Of a stretch of 64,000 nucleotides of DNA, positions 1 through 9,634 are shown piece by piece. Location of the stretch: the NCBI RefSeq assembly GCF_026650985.1, contig NZ_CP086239.1:744001-808000 (forward strand), written 5' to 3'. The notes beneath the pieces were generated by a model. That model was not told the origin of the DNA and did not search any database. It saw nothing but the letters and a program-made list of their open reading frames with translations. The position numbers were made by a program, and so were the translations under genes. This DNA comes from Clostridium estertheticum (GTDB taxonomy: Bacteria > Bacillota > Clostridia > Clostridiales > Clostridiaceae). Position 1 is the stretch's first letter; every line of letters begins with the position of its first letter.

Positions 1-1
1 T

Positions 2-340
<339 letters not shown>

Positions 341-369
341 TTATGATGTAATGAGGGGAGAAGATGTTA

Positions 370-1563
370 ATGAAAATATTAGTTATAAACTGTGGAAGTT
401 CATCGCTTAAGTATCAATTAATTGATATGGAAAATGAACAATGTGTAGCACTAGGATTAGTTGAGAGAATAGCTACAAAGAAATCAATATTAACTCAAAA
501 AGTTGATGGAAAGAAATACATTATTGAAGAGCCAATGGAAAATCATACAGATGCTATTAGAGTGGTACTTGGTGCGCTTGTAGATCAAGAACATGGTGTT
601 ATTAAAGATTTATCTGAAATAGGTGCAGTGGGACATAGAGTAGTTCATGGTGGAGAAAAGTATGCAAATTCAGTTATGCTTGATGATGAAATAATGAAAG
701 GTTTAGAAGAGTGTACAAAACTTGCACCTCTTCATAATCCAGCTAATATAATTGGAATTAGTGCTTGCAAAGTATTGATGCCAAATACGAAAATGGTGGC
801 GGTATTTGATACTGCATTTCATCAAACAATTCCAGAGGTCGCATATATGTACCCACTTCCATATTGGCTTTATACTGATCATGGTGTTAGGAAATATGGA
901 TTTCATGGAACGTCTCACAAATATGTTTCAGATAAAGCTGCGCAAATGATGGGTAAGGATATAAAAAAATTAAAATTAATAACTTGTCATTTAGGAAATG
1001 GAGCAAGCATTTGTGCGATTCAAAACGGTAAGTCTGTAGAGACGAGTATGGGATTTACTCCACTTGAAGGAATGGCTATGGGCACTAGATGTGGAAGTAT
1101 AGACCCAGCTATATTAATATATATGATGAAAGAATTGAAATTAACAGTTGATGAAGTAGATAACTTAATGAACAAAGAGTCAGGTCTTTTAGGTGTATCA
1201 GGAGTGAGTAGTGACTTTAGAGATGTAAATTCAGCTGCAACGAATGATGGAAATCAAAGAGCTCAACTCGCAATTGATATATTTTGTTATAAAGCTAAGA
1301 AATTTATAGGTGCTTATGCAGCAGTAATGGGCGGAGTAGATGCAATTATATTTACTGCCGGACTTGGCGAAAATTCTTCTAAAATAAGAGAGGGAGTATG
1401 CGCTGGACTAGAATTTCTGGGAGCAGTTTTAGATAAGTCAAAAAATAATATTTCAGGAATTGAAGCAGAAGTAAACACAGATGATTCAAAAACTAAAATA
1501 TTAGTTATACCAACTAATGAAGAACTAGTAATTGCAAGAGACACTATGGCTCTTATAAAATAA
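370..1563 (+). CDS. ackA: Acetate kinase
   Basis: Converts acetyl phosphate and ADP to acetate and ATP, the substrate-level phosphorylation step after Pta. The protein of about 397 residues has the usual family length. It opens with [13 protein letters not shown] (phosphate-binding signature) and carries [10 protein letters not shown] near residue 180, which holds the catalytic histidine, followed by [12 protein letters not shown] and the [13 protein letters not shown] segment. Two in-frame ATGs lie at 364 and 370. The purine-rich site at 353-360 is only 3 bases from the first and 9 from the second, and MKILVINCG is the family start, so 370 is preferred. Co-transcription with pta is likely. 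Confidence 0.96.
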   Translation: MKILVINCGSSSLKYQLIDMENEQCVALGLVERIATKKSILTQKVDGKKYIIEEPMENHTDAIRVVLGALVDQEHGVIKDLSEIGAVGHRVVHGGEKYANSVMLDDEIMKGLEECTKLAPLHNPANIIGISACKVLMPNTKMVAVFDTAFHQTIPEVAYMYPLPYWLYTDHGVRKYGFHGTSHKYVSDKAAQMMGKDIKKLKLITCHLGNGASICAIQNGKSVETSMGFTPLEGMAMGTRCGSIDPAILIYMMKELKLTVDEVDNLMNKESGLLGVSGVSSDFRDVNSAATNDGNQRAQLAIDIFCYKAKKFIGAYAAVMGGVDAIIFTAGLGENSSKIREGVCAGLEFLGAVLDKSKNNISGIEAEVNTDDSKTKILVIPTNEELVIARDTMALIK

Positions 1564-1591
1564 AATTACTAAATTCTATGATAAATAATTC

Positions 1592-1620
1592 TTGACTTTT
1601 TATTGTATTGTTTATATAAT
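1592..1620 (+). promoter_or_regulatory. Sigma-A promoter for yceD-rpmF
   Basis: TTGACT at 1592-1597 and TATAAT at 1615-1620 are separated by 17 bases. Transcription would start near 1627, giving a leader of about 140 bases before the yceD gene. Confidence 0.8.
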
Positions 1621-1767
1621 AGACTGTGTTTGAAGTAAGTAAAAAACAATTTAGTTAGGAGGGACGCAGAAGCTTTGCTCGAGCTGTATAATTTTTTTAT
1701 ACAAGATATAGAGATTTTCTTTATATGAGAAAAATTAATTGATATTTAGTTTTTCAGAGTGGATAGT

Positions 1768-2268
1768 ATGGTAATAGACGTTTCAGAATTATTTAGTAAT
1801 AAAAGAGCAAGAAAAGAAATTGATTTAGATTTAGAAAAAGCTAAGTTTTGCTATGATAATGAATTTATACAATTTTCTAAACCAGTTAAAATGCATTTGA
1901 CTTTAAAATCTAATGATGATGATATAGATTTAACTGGAAGTATTGATACAGAACTATTACTTGCTTGTTCTAGGTGTCTTGAGACCTTTTCTTATTTAAT
2001 ACATATTGAATTAAATGAAAGATTGTCGAAAACTCTAAAGAGTGAAGATGAGGATATTATTTTTATTGAAGATGATAGATTAGATTTAAATGAGATTGTG
2101 GAAAATAATATCATTTCTATTCTGCCTATAAAAAGACTTTGTAATAAAGATTGTAAAGGCTTATGCCATCAGTGTGGAATTAATTTAAATCATAATACAT
2201 GTAATTGTGTTATTGATGATATTGATCCAAGGTTGGCAAAATTAAAAAATTTGTTTTCAACTGATTAA
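1768..2268 (+). CDS. yceD: YceD/DUF177 family protein, 23S rRNA accumulation protein
   Basis: Belongs to the YceD (DUF177) family, which is linked to 23S rRNA accumulation or processing and is usually encoded just upstream of rpmF, as here (12 bases). The protein is acidic, about 166 residues. It has the family cysteine pairs: LACSRCLETF near residues 70-75 and a C-terminal set, CNKDCKGLCHQCG and TCNC, that may bind zinc. Initiation is uncertain: GTG 1759 and ATG 1768 are both in frame. ATG 1768 gives MVIDVSELF, like relatives, and has a weak purine-rich site GAGTGG five bases upstream. The exact biochemical role is not established. Confidence 0.85.
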   Translation: MVIDVSELFSNKRARKEIDLDLEKAKFCYDNEFIQFSKPVKMHLTLKSNDDDIDLTGSIDTELLLACSRCLETFSYLIHIELNERLSKTLKSEDEDIIFIEDDRLDLNEIVENNIISILPIKRLCNKDCKGLCHQCGINLNHNTCNCVIDDIDPRLAKLKNLFSTD

Positions 2269-2280
2269 GGAGGTGTTACA

Positions 2281-2466
2281 ATGGGAAATCCTGCTAGAAA
2301 ATTTTCTAAAGGTAGAAGAGATTCTCGAAGAGCGCAAACATTTAAACTTGGTTTACCAGGAATAGTTGAATGTCCTCAATGCCACGATATGAAGCTTGCT
2401 CACAGAGTATGTAAAAACTGTGGATATTACAAAAATAGAGAAGTTGTTTCAATGGAACAAAAATAA
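2281..2466 (+). CDS. rpmF: 50S ribosomal protein L32
   Basis: Small basic ribosomal protein of 61 residues, starting MGNPARKFSKGRRDSRRA. The C-terminal half holds a zinc ribbon with two CxxC pairs: CPQC at residues 37-40 and CKNC at 50-53. The site AAGGAGG sits just upstream of the ATG. It is cotranscribed with yceD and followed at once by a rho-independent terminator at 2471. The length and motifs match bacterial L32 of the zinc-binding type, so this genome carries the form that needs zinc. Confidence 0.97.
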   Translation: MGNPARKFSKGRRDSRRAQTFKLGLPGIVECPQCHDMKLAHRVCKNCGYYKNREVVSMEQK

Positions 2467-2470
2467 AAAG

Positions 2471-2496
2471 GAAAGTCGAAAGACTTTCTTTTTTGT
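2471..2496 (+). terminator. Terminator after rpmF
   Basis: GAAAGTC (2471-2477) pairs with GACTTTC (2482-2488) across a four-base loop, and a run of T follows. This closes the yceD-rpmF unit. Confidence 0.85.
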
Positions 2497-2583
2497 TTTT
2501 AAATACAAATATAATTATATTTTGTATTTAAGCATTGTTAAGACTATAGATATTTAAATAATATGGTATATAATATAAGTAAA

Positions 2584-2626
2584 CAAATAAATAACCAAAT
2601 AAATAAATAGATATTTATTTATTTGG
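2584..2626 (+). promoter_or_regulatory. Dyad and direct repeats upstream of plsX
   Basis: A perfect 15-base inverted repeat, CCAAATAAATAAATA at 2595-2609 and its complement at 2612-2626, is separated by only GA. The 11-mer CAAATAAATAA also occurs as a direct repeat at 2584-2594 and 2596-2606. A TATAAT box is present at 2569-2574, so the array would lie in the transcribed leader just before the plsX ribosome binding site. It is either an operator for a lipid-synthesis regulator or an RNA hairpin. It does not resemble the FapR consensus. Confidence 0.55.
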
Positions 2627-2649
2627 AAGATTCAAAGTGAGGGATTAAA

Positions 2650-3657
2650 ATGGTAGTTGTTGTAGATGGAATGGGAGGAGATTTCTCTCCAAATGCTGTG
2701 GTTGAAGGTTGTATTGCAGCTATAAAAGAATACAATATAGATATATTAATAACTGGCAGTGAAGATTTAATAAGAGAAGAGTTAAAAAAGCATACCTATG
2801 ATACTACTAAAATAAAAATTATTAATACTACAGAAGTTATTGATGTAAATGATCATCCTGTAATGGCTGTTAAGCGTAAAAAGGATTCTAGTTTAGTAAA
2901 GGCATTAAATCTTGTGAAAAATGGAGATGCAGATGCCGTTATTTCAGCGGGAAGTACAGGAGCATTTCTGGCTGGGTGTACGCTTATAGTGGGAAGAATA
3001 AAGGGAATAGATAGACCAGCACTCGCACCGGTATTGCCAGGTAAAAAAATGCCTTTTATGATTATTGATTGTGGAGCAAATGCAGAGTGTAAACCCAATT
3101 ATTTATTGCAATTTGGAATTATGGGGAAAATATATTTTGAAAATATTTTAAATATAGTTAATCCATCTGTAGGGCTTGTAAATATAGGGACTGAAGAAGA
3201 AAAGGGTAATGAACTTTCTAAAGCAACGTTTAAATTATTGAAGGAAGCGAACTTGAATTTTGTAGGCAATGTGGAAGCTAGAGAAATTCCAACTGGAGAT
3301 GTTAATGTTTTAGTATGTGATGGGTTCACTGGAAATGTAATTTTAAAATTATATGAAGGTACTGTTGCTACTATATTTGATTTATTAAAAACAAGTATAA
3401 TGGCATCTGTTAGAACTAAGATTGGTGGTATGTTGTTAAAGCCAGTCTTTAAAAAGTTTAAAAAAGACTTTGATTATAAAGAATATGGTGGAGCTGCGTT
3501 TCTTGGAGTAAATGGTATTTGTATAAAAGCACATGGAAGTTCAGATGCCAAAGCTTTTAAAAATGCAATTAAACAGGCAACAATATTTTATGATAATAAT
3601 GTTGTTGATAAATTAAAATTAGAAATTGAAAAGCTATCAGATAAGGAAAAAGCATAA
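2650..3657 (+). CDS. plsX: Phosphate acyltransferase PlsX
   Basis: Soluble enzyme that makes acyl-phosphate from acyl-ACP and phosphate, the donor used by PlsY at the start of phospholipid synthesis. The 335-residue protein begins [19 protein letters not shown] and contains [13 protein letters not shown] near residue 98, [13 protein letters not shown] near 138 and [12 protein letters not shown] near 222, all family hallmarks. It is followed 57 bases later by acpP, the carrier that supplies its substrate. Control may run through the dyad at 2584-2626. No fapR precedes it, unlike in Bacillus. Confidence 0.96.
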   Translation: MVVVVDGMGGDFSPNAVVEGCIAAIKEYNIDILITGSEDLIREELKKHTYDTTKIKIINTTEVIDVNDHPVMAVKRKKDSSLVKALNLVKNGDADAVISAGSTGAFLAGCTLIVGRIKGIDRPALAPVLPGKKMPFMIIDCGANAECKPNYLLQFGIMGKIYFENILNIVNPSVGLVNIGTEEEKGNELSKATFKLLKEANLNFVGNVEAREIPTGDVNVLVCDGFTGNVILKLYEGTVATIFDLLKTSIMASVRTKIGGMLLKPVFKKFKKDFDYKEYGGAAFLGVNGICIKAHGSSDAKAFKNAIKQATIFYDNNVVDKLKLEIEKLSDKEKA

Positions 3658-3714
3658 ATTGGGATACTAGTGATTATTACGTAACATATAAAAATACAAG
3701 GAAGGTGAAAAATT

Positions 3715-3945
3715 ATGTTTGAAGAAATTAGAGCTTGCATATCATCACAATTAAATATAGATGAGGAAGAAATAAAAATAGGATCATCTTTTATGAATGA
3801 TTTAGGGGCAGATTCTCTTGATATTGTAGAATTAATTATGGAGCTTGAGGAAAAATATGATATAGAAATTCCGGATGAAGATGTCGAAAAAATTGCCACT
3901 GTTGGTGATATAGTAGAGTATATTAAAGCTCATTCTGAGGAATAA
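3715..3945 (+). CDS. acpP: Acyl carrier protein
   Basis: Acidic protein of 76 residues that carries growing acyl chains on 4'-phosphopantetheine. The attachment serine lies in [12 protein letters not shown], at residue 34, in the canonical DSL motif at the start of helix 2. The ribosome binding site AAGGAAGGTG lies upstream. The gene sits between plsX, which consumes acyl-ACP, and rnc, an arrangement common in Firmicutes. No other fatty acid synthesis genes are present in the window. Confidence 0.96.
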   Translation: MFEEIRACISSQLNIDEEEIKIGSSFMNDLGADSLDIVELIMELEEKYDIEIPDEDVEKIATVGDIVEYIKAHSEE

Positions 3946-4001
3946 GTGATATAACTACAGATAAAATTTTTAAAATAAACTTCCGAGAAGGAGTAATGAT
4001 T

Positions 4002-4703
4002 ATGAAAAATGATATACAATTACAGGACCTTGAAAACAAACTGAAATTAAATTTTAGTGATAAGAATTTATTAAAAACTGCAATTACCCATAGTTCTTAT
4101 GCAAATCAAAAAAAGAAGGTTGAGTTTAATGAAAGACTCGAGTTCTTAGGGGATTCCGTATTGCAACTTATAATATCCGAACACTTATATAGTCGGTTTA
4201 CGCAGAAACCTGAAGGTTATTTAACTAAAATTAGGTCGCTGATAGTGTGCGAAAATTCGCTTTGTGATATAGCTAATAGTTGGGAACTTGGTTTATATAT
4301 GAACATGAGTAAGGGTGAAGAAATTACTGGCGGTAGAAATAGAGTATCGATACTCGCTGATTGTGTTGAAGCAGTGCTTGCTGCTATATATTTGGATAAA
4401 GGAATAGAGTATTCTAAGGAATTTATACTTAATAACTTTAAAACAACTATTGAGAAAGCAATTAATAATGAGATAATTTTAGATTATAAGACAAAACTTC
4501 AAGAGATATTTCAGCAAAATGGAGAAGTTAATATCCGTTATGAACTTGTAAAATTTGAAGGACCACCTCATAGACGAAAGTTTTTTGTTAATATTTTGAT
4601 AAATGATTGCGTTAAAGGTTCAGGGCAAGGGTTTAGCAAAAAAGAAGCAGAACAAAATGCAGCTAAAGAGGTTATGGTAAATAAGGATGATGTACATGAG
4701 TAA
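4002..4703 (+). CDS. rnc: Ribonuclease III
   Basis: Cuts double-stranded RNA in rRNA and mRNA processing. The N-terminal catalytic domain holds the signature NERLEFLGDSVLQLI (about residues 41-55) with the metal-binding acidic residues, and a second acidic site in ADCVEAVLAAIYLDKG. The C-terminal third is a double-stranded RNA-binding domain ending SGQGFSKKEAEQNAAKEV. ATG 3996 and ATG 4002 are in frame; AAGGAG at 3988-3993 is 2 bases from the first and 8 from the second, so 4002 is preferred. The end overlaps the next gene by 8 bases. Confidence 0.96.
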   Translation: MKNDIQLQDLENKLKLNFSDKNLLKTAITHSSYANQKKKVEFNERLEFLGDSVLQLIISEHLYSRFTQKPEGYLTKIRSLIVCENSLCDIANSWELGLYMNMSKGEEITGGRNRVSILADCVEAVLAAIYLDKGIEYSKEFILNNFKTTIEKAINNEIILDYKTKLQEIFQQNGEVNIRYELVKFEGPPHRRKFFVNILINDCVKGSGQGFSKKEAEQNAAKEVMVNKDDVHE

Positions 4704-5796
4704 TTTGCATTACATTATTCCTATATTTGTCCCACATGAAGGATGCCCCCATGAGTGTGTGTTTTGCAATCAAGATAGTATAACAGGCACAAAATCGAAA
4801 GTCGATGCAATGTATGTAGAAAAAACAATAAATGAATACCTTGAAACCATAAAGAATGATGATGCTATTATTGAAGTATCCTTTTTTGGAGGGACATTTA
4901 CAGCTATAAAAATAGAAAAACAAATAGAATTATTAACTGTTGCTAAAAAGTTTAAAGATGATAATAAAATAAAATACATTAGGTTATCTACAAGACCAGA
5001 TTACATTGATGATAATATATTAAAAAATTTAAAAAAGTACTCTGTAGATATTATAGAACTTGGAGTCCAATCTATGGATGAAGAGGTACTATTAAAATCT
5101 GGACGGGGTCATACTGCGTCAGATGTAGAATATGCATCTAAGCTAATAAGGCAATATGGTTTCACTTTAGGACATCAAATAATGATAGGCCTTCCAGGAG
5201 ATAATATAACTAAAGATATTGAGACAACTAAAAGAGTTATTGATCTTAAACCAGATATTTGCCGTATATATCCTGCTCTTGTGATTAAAAACACTCAAAT
5301 GGAAAAAATGTACATAGAGCATAAATTTAAACCTTATTCATTAAGTGAGGCGGTAAATATAAGTAAGATTATTTATATTATGTTGACACAAAACCAAATA
5401 AATGTTATTAGAATAGGATTACAACCTACAAGTGAAATATCAGAGGGACATGATCTTGTTGCGGGTCCATTTCATCCTGCATTTAGAGAGCTAGTTGAGG
5501 GTAGTATATATAGTGGTTTAATATATGATGTTATCGTAAATAGTTTTAATAAAGAGGTTATTCATGATAAGGCTTTAGTAAAAATTAATCCAAAAGATAT
5601 TTCAAAGCTTTATGCTAATGGAAAAATTTATTTTAATGAACTAAAAAATAGATTAAAAACAATTTCTATAGATGTATCTCAAGATATTACAGTTAAACGT
5701 GGAAGTCTTAGCATAAAAATAAAAGAACAGTGTATTATTATGACTATATATGAATATGTGTCTATAAAGCATAAAAAAAATTCTGATTTAGTGTAA
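4696..5796 (+). CDS. Radical SAM protein (Elp3-like), function unknown
   Basis: Radical SAM enzyme of about 366 residues with the cluster-binding pattern CxxxCxxC at Cys17, Cys21 and Cys24 (HEGCPHECVFCNQ), followed by the glycine-rich SFFGGTFTAI strand and GHQIMIGLPGD. It is related to the Elp3/MiaB/NifB-type radical SAM group often encoded between rnc and smc in clostridia. The acetyltransferase domain of true Elp3 is absent. ATG 4687, 4690 and 4696 are possible; AAGGA at 4683-4687 favours 4696, overlapping the end of rnc by 8 bases and suggesting coupled translation. The substrate is not known. Confidence 0.85.
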   Translation: MSNLHYIIPIFVPHEGCPHECVFCNQDSITGTKSKVDAMYVEKTINEYLETIKNDDAIIEVSFFGGTFTAIKIEKQIELLTVAKKFKDDNKIKYIRLSTRPDYIDDNILKNLKKYSVDIIELGVQSMDEEVLLKSGRGHTASDVEYASKLIRQYGFTLGHQIMIGLPGDNITKDIETTKRVIDLKPDICRIYPALVIKNTQMEKMYIEHKFKPYSLSEAVNISKIIYIMLTQNQINVIRIGLQPTSEISEGHDLVAGPFHPAFRELVEGSIYSGLIYDVIVNSFNKEVIHDKALVKINPKDISKLYANGKIYFNELKNRLKTISIDVSQDITVKRGSLSIKIKEQCIIMTIYEYVSIKHKKNSDLV

Positions 5797-5912
5797 AATA
5801 TAATTTCAATTATTAAAAGGTTAATTAAGTATATATTGCATTTAATAAATTTATAGTAATATATTCTTTTTTATATTAAAAAAATTATAAAAATAAAAAT
5901 ATGAGGTGAAGT

Positions 5913-6011
5913 ATGAAAAAGCAAAAAAGAGATAAATATACAAAGGTAATGATTTATGGTATTGTTGTTATTTTTATGGTAGGTTTTGTATTACCAGTGC
6001 TATTTAGGTAA
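5913..6011 (+). CDS. Small membrane protein, DUF4044-like
   Basis: A 32-codon gene with a good ribosome binding site (GAGGTGAAG, 5903-5911). The peptide has a basic N-terminus, MKKQKRDKYTKV, followed by one hydrophobic segment of about 17 residues (MIYGIVVIFMVGFVLPV) and ends LFR. Composition and position just before smc match the short DUF4044 proteins of clostridia. It would be a single-pass membrane peptide with its basic end in the cytoplasm. The stop lies 16 bases before the smc start, so the two genes are probably cotranscribed. Function unknown. Confidence 0.72.
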   Translation: MKKQKRDKYTKVMIYGIVVIFMVGFVLPVLFR

Positions 6012-6027
6012 AATAGGAGAGTGTTTC

Positions 6028-9000
6028 ATGTTCTTAAAATCAATTGAAATAAGAGGATTTAAATCCTTTGCAGATAAGACTGAATTAACATTTGAGAAGG
6101 GTATTACAGCAGTAGTGGGACCTAATGGAAGTGGGAAAAGTAATATCTCGGATGCCGTAAGATGGGTCCTTGGAGAACAAAGTGTACGAAGCCTAAGAGG
6201 CGATAAAATGGAAGACGTTATATTTGCAGGTACACAGTTTAGAAAACCGGTGGGGCTAGCTCAGGTGTCGTTAACACTTGATAATAGTGAGTCAGAATTA
6301 GATATTGATTATGCTAATGTAACTATATCGAGAAGATTATATCGCTCAGGAGAAAGTGAATATTTAATAAATAATACATCTTGTAGGTTAAAAGATGTTC
6401 AACAGCTCTTTATGGATACAGGCATAGGAAAAGAAGGATATTCAATTATTGGTCAAGGTAAAATTGATGCTATTTTAAGTGGTAAAGCTGAAGAAAGAAG
6501 AAAATTATTTGAAGAAGCTGCAGGAATTGTTAAATATAAAACAAGGAAAGAAGAAGCAGAAAAAAGACTAGATAACACAGATCAAAATTTAATTAGAATA
6601 AGTGATATCTTAAGTACTTATGAGGAACGATTAGAACCATTAATGAATGAAAGTGATAAGGCAAAAAGATTTTTAAAGCTTTTCGAAGAATTGAAAAGTA
6701 AAGAAGTTAGCATAATTATTGATTCTATTACTAAAGTAGAAGAAAAAATGGAAGGATTACATGATGAATTAGATAATTTACAGGTAGAAGTTGTAAAAAC
6801 TACGAAAGAAAAAATATCTTTTAAGAAAGATGTTGAATTATTAAATGATAAGTTTGAAAAATTTGAGAATAAAAGCCAGGAAGAAAAACAATTATTTTAT
6901 GATAATAAGATAATATATCAAAATAATATCTCACAAATAAATATTCTTCATGAGAGAATAGAAAATTTAGAAAAGGTCATTGATAAAACAACCAATGAGA
7001 GTTGTATAACTCATAAAAGTTTGTTAGAACTTAAAAACAATAACACAAAAGCTGAGGATTCGTTAAATAATATAAAAAATATTCAAATAGAAATAGATGA
7101 AGGAATCAAATCAGAAGAAATAAAAATAAAAACGATTCAGGAAAATATAGAAATTGAAAGCAATGAAATTAAATCGCTTAAGGAAGAGAAACAAAATAAT
7201 ATTAACGGAAATATGGTGTCTAACAATAGTTTATTATTATTAAATAATAATATAGATATATCTAAAAATAGAATAATAATGCTTACAAACACTATTGAAG
7301 ATCTTGAAAATTCAATAAAAGTGAACCTTACTACAAAAATAACGCTTGAAAATGAAATGAAAGAAGTAAGGCACAAGATTATAAAATGTCAAAGTAAGCT
7401 TGATGAAAATAAAATTGAAATTATTAAACTTCAAAATATTTTAGCTATAGATGAAAAAGATATGGAGAATTGTAGTTTTAAAATTAATAAAGCGGAAGCT
7501 AATTTTAATGTACTTACAATACTCGAGAAAAAACATGAAGGTTATAATAAATCGGTAAAGAACTTAATGCAAAACGTTAATGAAGGTAAAATAGGTAACG
7601 TTCATGAATGTTTTGTACTTGGTGAAATTATAAGGGTCGAAAAGTATTTAGAAGTGGCTTTAGAAATTGCTTTGGGTGGTACTATATCACACATAATAAC
7701 TAAAGATGAAAACGTGGCAAGAATATTAATAAATTATTTAAAAGCAAATAAACTTGGACGTGCGACATTTTTACCCTTAAACATTATTAAGGGCAGAAAG
7801 ATTATCATTGATAATGAAACTAAAAGTAATTCAGGTTTTGTAGGAATAGCAAGTGAACTTATAGAGTATGATGAAAAATTTAGTGAGGTTATGGCATTTA
7901 TTTTAGGTAGAACAATTATCTGTAAAGATATGGATTCAGCTTTGCAGATATCAAAATGTAATAATCATAGAATTAAAATTGTTACGCTATCGGGTGAGGT
8001 TATAAACGTTGGTGGGTCACTAACTGGTGGAAGTGTATATACAAAAACATCAAGTATAATTGGAAGAAAAAGAGAACTTAAAGAATTAGATAAGGATTTA
8101 TCAACTCTAAAAAAGGAAAACATTATTTATCTAGAAAAAATAAAAAAAGGTAAAAGTGAAATTTTAAGATATGATGATGAAAATTTAAAAATAAGAGAAA
8201 AAATTCACTTTGAAAACATTGAGGTAGCAAAAAAAGAGGCTAAAATAAACTCAATAGTGGATGATACAAATAGATTACAGAGCAATAGTAGAAATTCAAA
8301 TATTGAAAAATCTTCAGAAGATAGTAAACTTAAAAAAGGATATATAGAAATTGAAGAAAAGAAGATGTTAGTTACTAAGTTCACACATTTAAAAGACGAA
8401 ATAGAGCAAAATTTAAATAGAATTGAATTTAAATTAAAAGATAAATTGCAAGAAATTGATAATATAAAAGAAGTAATTACAGAGTCTAAGATAAAAAAGG
8501 CTCAAATCTATGAGGCGTTACGTAATAAGGAGTCTGAAATTAAAAGATTGAATGTAGACATGTTATCTCGAAGTGAAAAGATTATTATATATTCTAGAGA
8601 AATAGAAGAAGCTATAAAAAACAAGGAAACAAGTGTATGTTCAATTCAAAGTGTAGAAAAAAAGGCAAATGAAATATTGATTAACATAGAAGAAATGAAA
8701 AAAAACTTTGATGATTATGAAATTCAAAGGATTAAGATTAAAGATAATATAAAAACAAATGTGGATCAGTTTGATAATGTTACGTCGATACTTGAAAAAA
8801 CGGAAAAAAGTTTATATAAGTGTCAATTAGCTCTAGCAAAAGTAAGTATGGAAAAGGATAATTACTATAAAAAATTGAATGAAGACTTTGAACTAACATA
8901 TGCGGAGGCTCTAATATTTAAAAAAGAAATTGATGATATTTATAAGCTTAAAAATGAAATAGCAAAATTAAAAGAGGATATAACACTTCTTGGTAAAATA

Positions 9001-9582
9001 AATGTAAGTGCTATTGAAGAGTATAAAGAGGTCAAAGACAAATATACATTTATGAATGGTCAAAAGGAAGACTTAGTATCAGCTAAAAATGAATTATTGA
9101 CTGTAATAAGTGGAATGACACAAAAAATGAAAAAAATATTTGCGGAAAATTTTATTATATTAAGACAAAATTTTAATGAGACATTCATGGAGTTATTTAA
9201 AGGTGGTAGCGCAGATTTAATACTTACAGAGGGCGATGAACTTACAGCAAAAATTGACATAAACGTTCAGCCACCAGGGAAAAAACTTCAAAATATAAGT
9301 TTGATGTCTGGTGGGGAAAAAGTTTTATCAGCGATTGCATTATTATTTGCAATACTTAAGATGAAGCCAACGCCATTTTGTATTTTGGATGAAATAGAGG
9401 CAGCACTCGATGATGCAAACGTTGTTAGATACGCGGAGTTTTTAAAGAGATTTGCGGACGATGTTCAATTCATTATAATAACCCACAGGAAAGGAACTAT
9501 GGAGGCTGGGGATGTATTATATGGTGTTACTATGGAAGAGAAGGGTGTGTCAAAAATAGTATCCATTGATTTAAAAAAGTAA
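6028..9582 (+). CDS. smc: Chromosome segregation protein SMC
   Basis: Condensin-type ATPase that organises and segregates the nucleoid, normally working with ScpA and ScpB, which are not encoded here. The protein is about 1184 residues: Walker A GPNGSGKS at 31-38, two long coiled-coil arms, a hinge around residues 510-690 with GGSLTGGS, then the C-terminal ABC signature LMSGGEKVLS near 1092 and Walker B CILDEIEAALDD near 1117. An upstream in-frame ATG at 5986 would overlap the small membrane gene; AGGAG at 6015-6019 and the family start MFLKSIEIRGFKSF support 6028. Confidence 0.96.
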   Translation: MFLKSIEIRGFKSFADKTELTFEKGITAVVGPNGSGKSNISDAVRWVLGEQSVRSLRGDKMEDVIFAGTQFRKPVGLAQVSLTLDNSESELDIDYANVTISRRLYRSGESEYLINNTSCRLKDVQQLFMDTGIGKEGYSIIGQGKIDAILSGKAEERRKLFEEAAGIVKYKTRKEEAEKRLDNTDQNLIRISDILSTYEERLEPLMNESDKAKRFLKLFEELKSKEVSIIIDSITKVEEKMEGLHDELDNLQVEVVKTTKEKISFKKDVELLNDKFEKFENKSQEEKQLFYDNKIIYQNNISQINILHERIENLEKVIDKTTNESCITHKSLLELKNNNTKAEDSLNNIKNIQIEIDEGIKSEEIKIKTIQENIEIESNEIKSLKEEKQNNINGNMVSNNSLLLLNNNIDISKNRIIMLTNTIEDLENSIKVNLTTKITLENEMKEVRHKIIKCQSKLDENKIEIIKLQNILAIDEKDMENCSFKINKAEANFNVLTILEKKHEGYNKSVKNLMQNVNEGKIGNVHECFVLGEIIRVEKYLEVALEIALGGTISHIITKDENVARILINYLKANKLGRATFLPLNIIKGRKIIIDNETKSNSGFVGIASELIEYDEKFSEVMAFILGRTIICKDMDSALQISKCNNHRIKIVTLSGEVINVGGSLTGGSVYTKTSSIIGRKRELKELDKDLSTLKKENIIYLEKIKKGKSEILRYDDENLKIREKIHFENIEVAKKEAKINSIVDDTNRLQSNSRNSNIEKSSEDSKLKKGYIEIEEKKMLVTKFTHLKDEIEQNLNRIEFKLKDKLQEIDNIKEVITESKIKKAQIYEALRNKESEIKRLNVDMLSRSEKIIIYSREIEEAIKNKETSVCSIQSVEKKANEILINIEEMKKNFDDYEIQRIKIKDNIKTNVDQFDNVTSILEKTEKSLYKCQLALAKVSMEKDNYYKKLNEDFELTYAEALIFKKEIDDIYKLKNEIAKLKEDITLLGKINVSAIEEYKEVKDKYTFMNGQKEDLVSAKNELLTVISGMTQKMKKIFAENFIILRQNFNETFMELFKGGSADLILTEGDELTAKIDINVQPPGKKLQNISLMSGGEKVLSAIALLFAILKMKPTPFCILDEIEAALDDANVVRYAEFLKRFADDVQFIIITHRKGTMEAGDVLYGVTMEEKGVSKIVSIDLKK

Positions 9583-9634
9583 GGGCTTATAATAATCATT
9601 TTGCGTTTTAAAGTATAAACAAGGAGGACTTGAA

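Noticed and set aside
5986-6027. Upstream start for SMC adding 14 residues (MYYQCYLGKIGECF).
   Set aside because: It overlaps the small membrane gene, has no ribosome binding site and is not part of the SMC family N-terminus.
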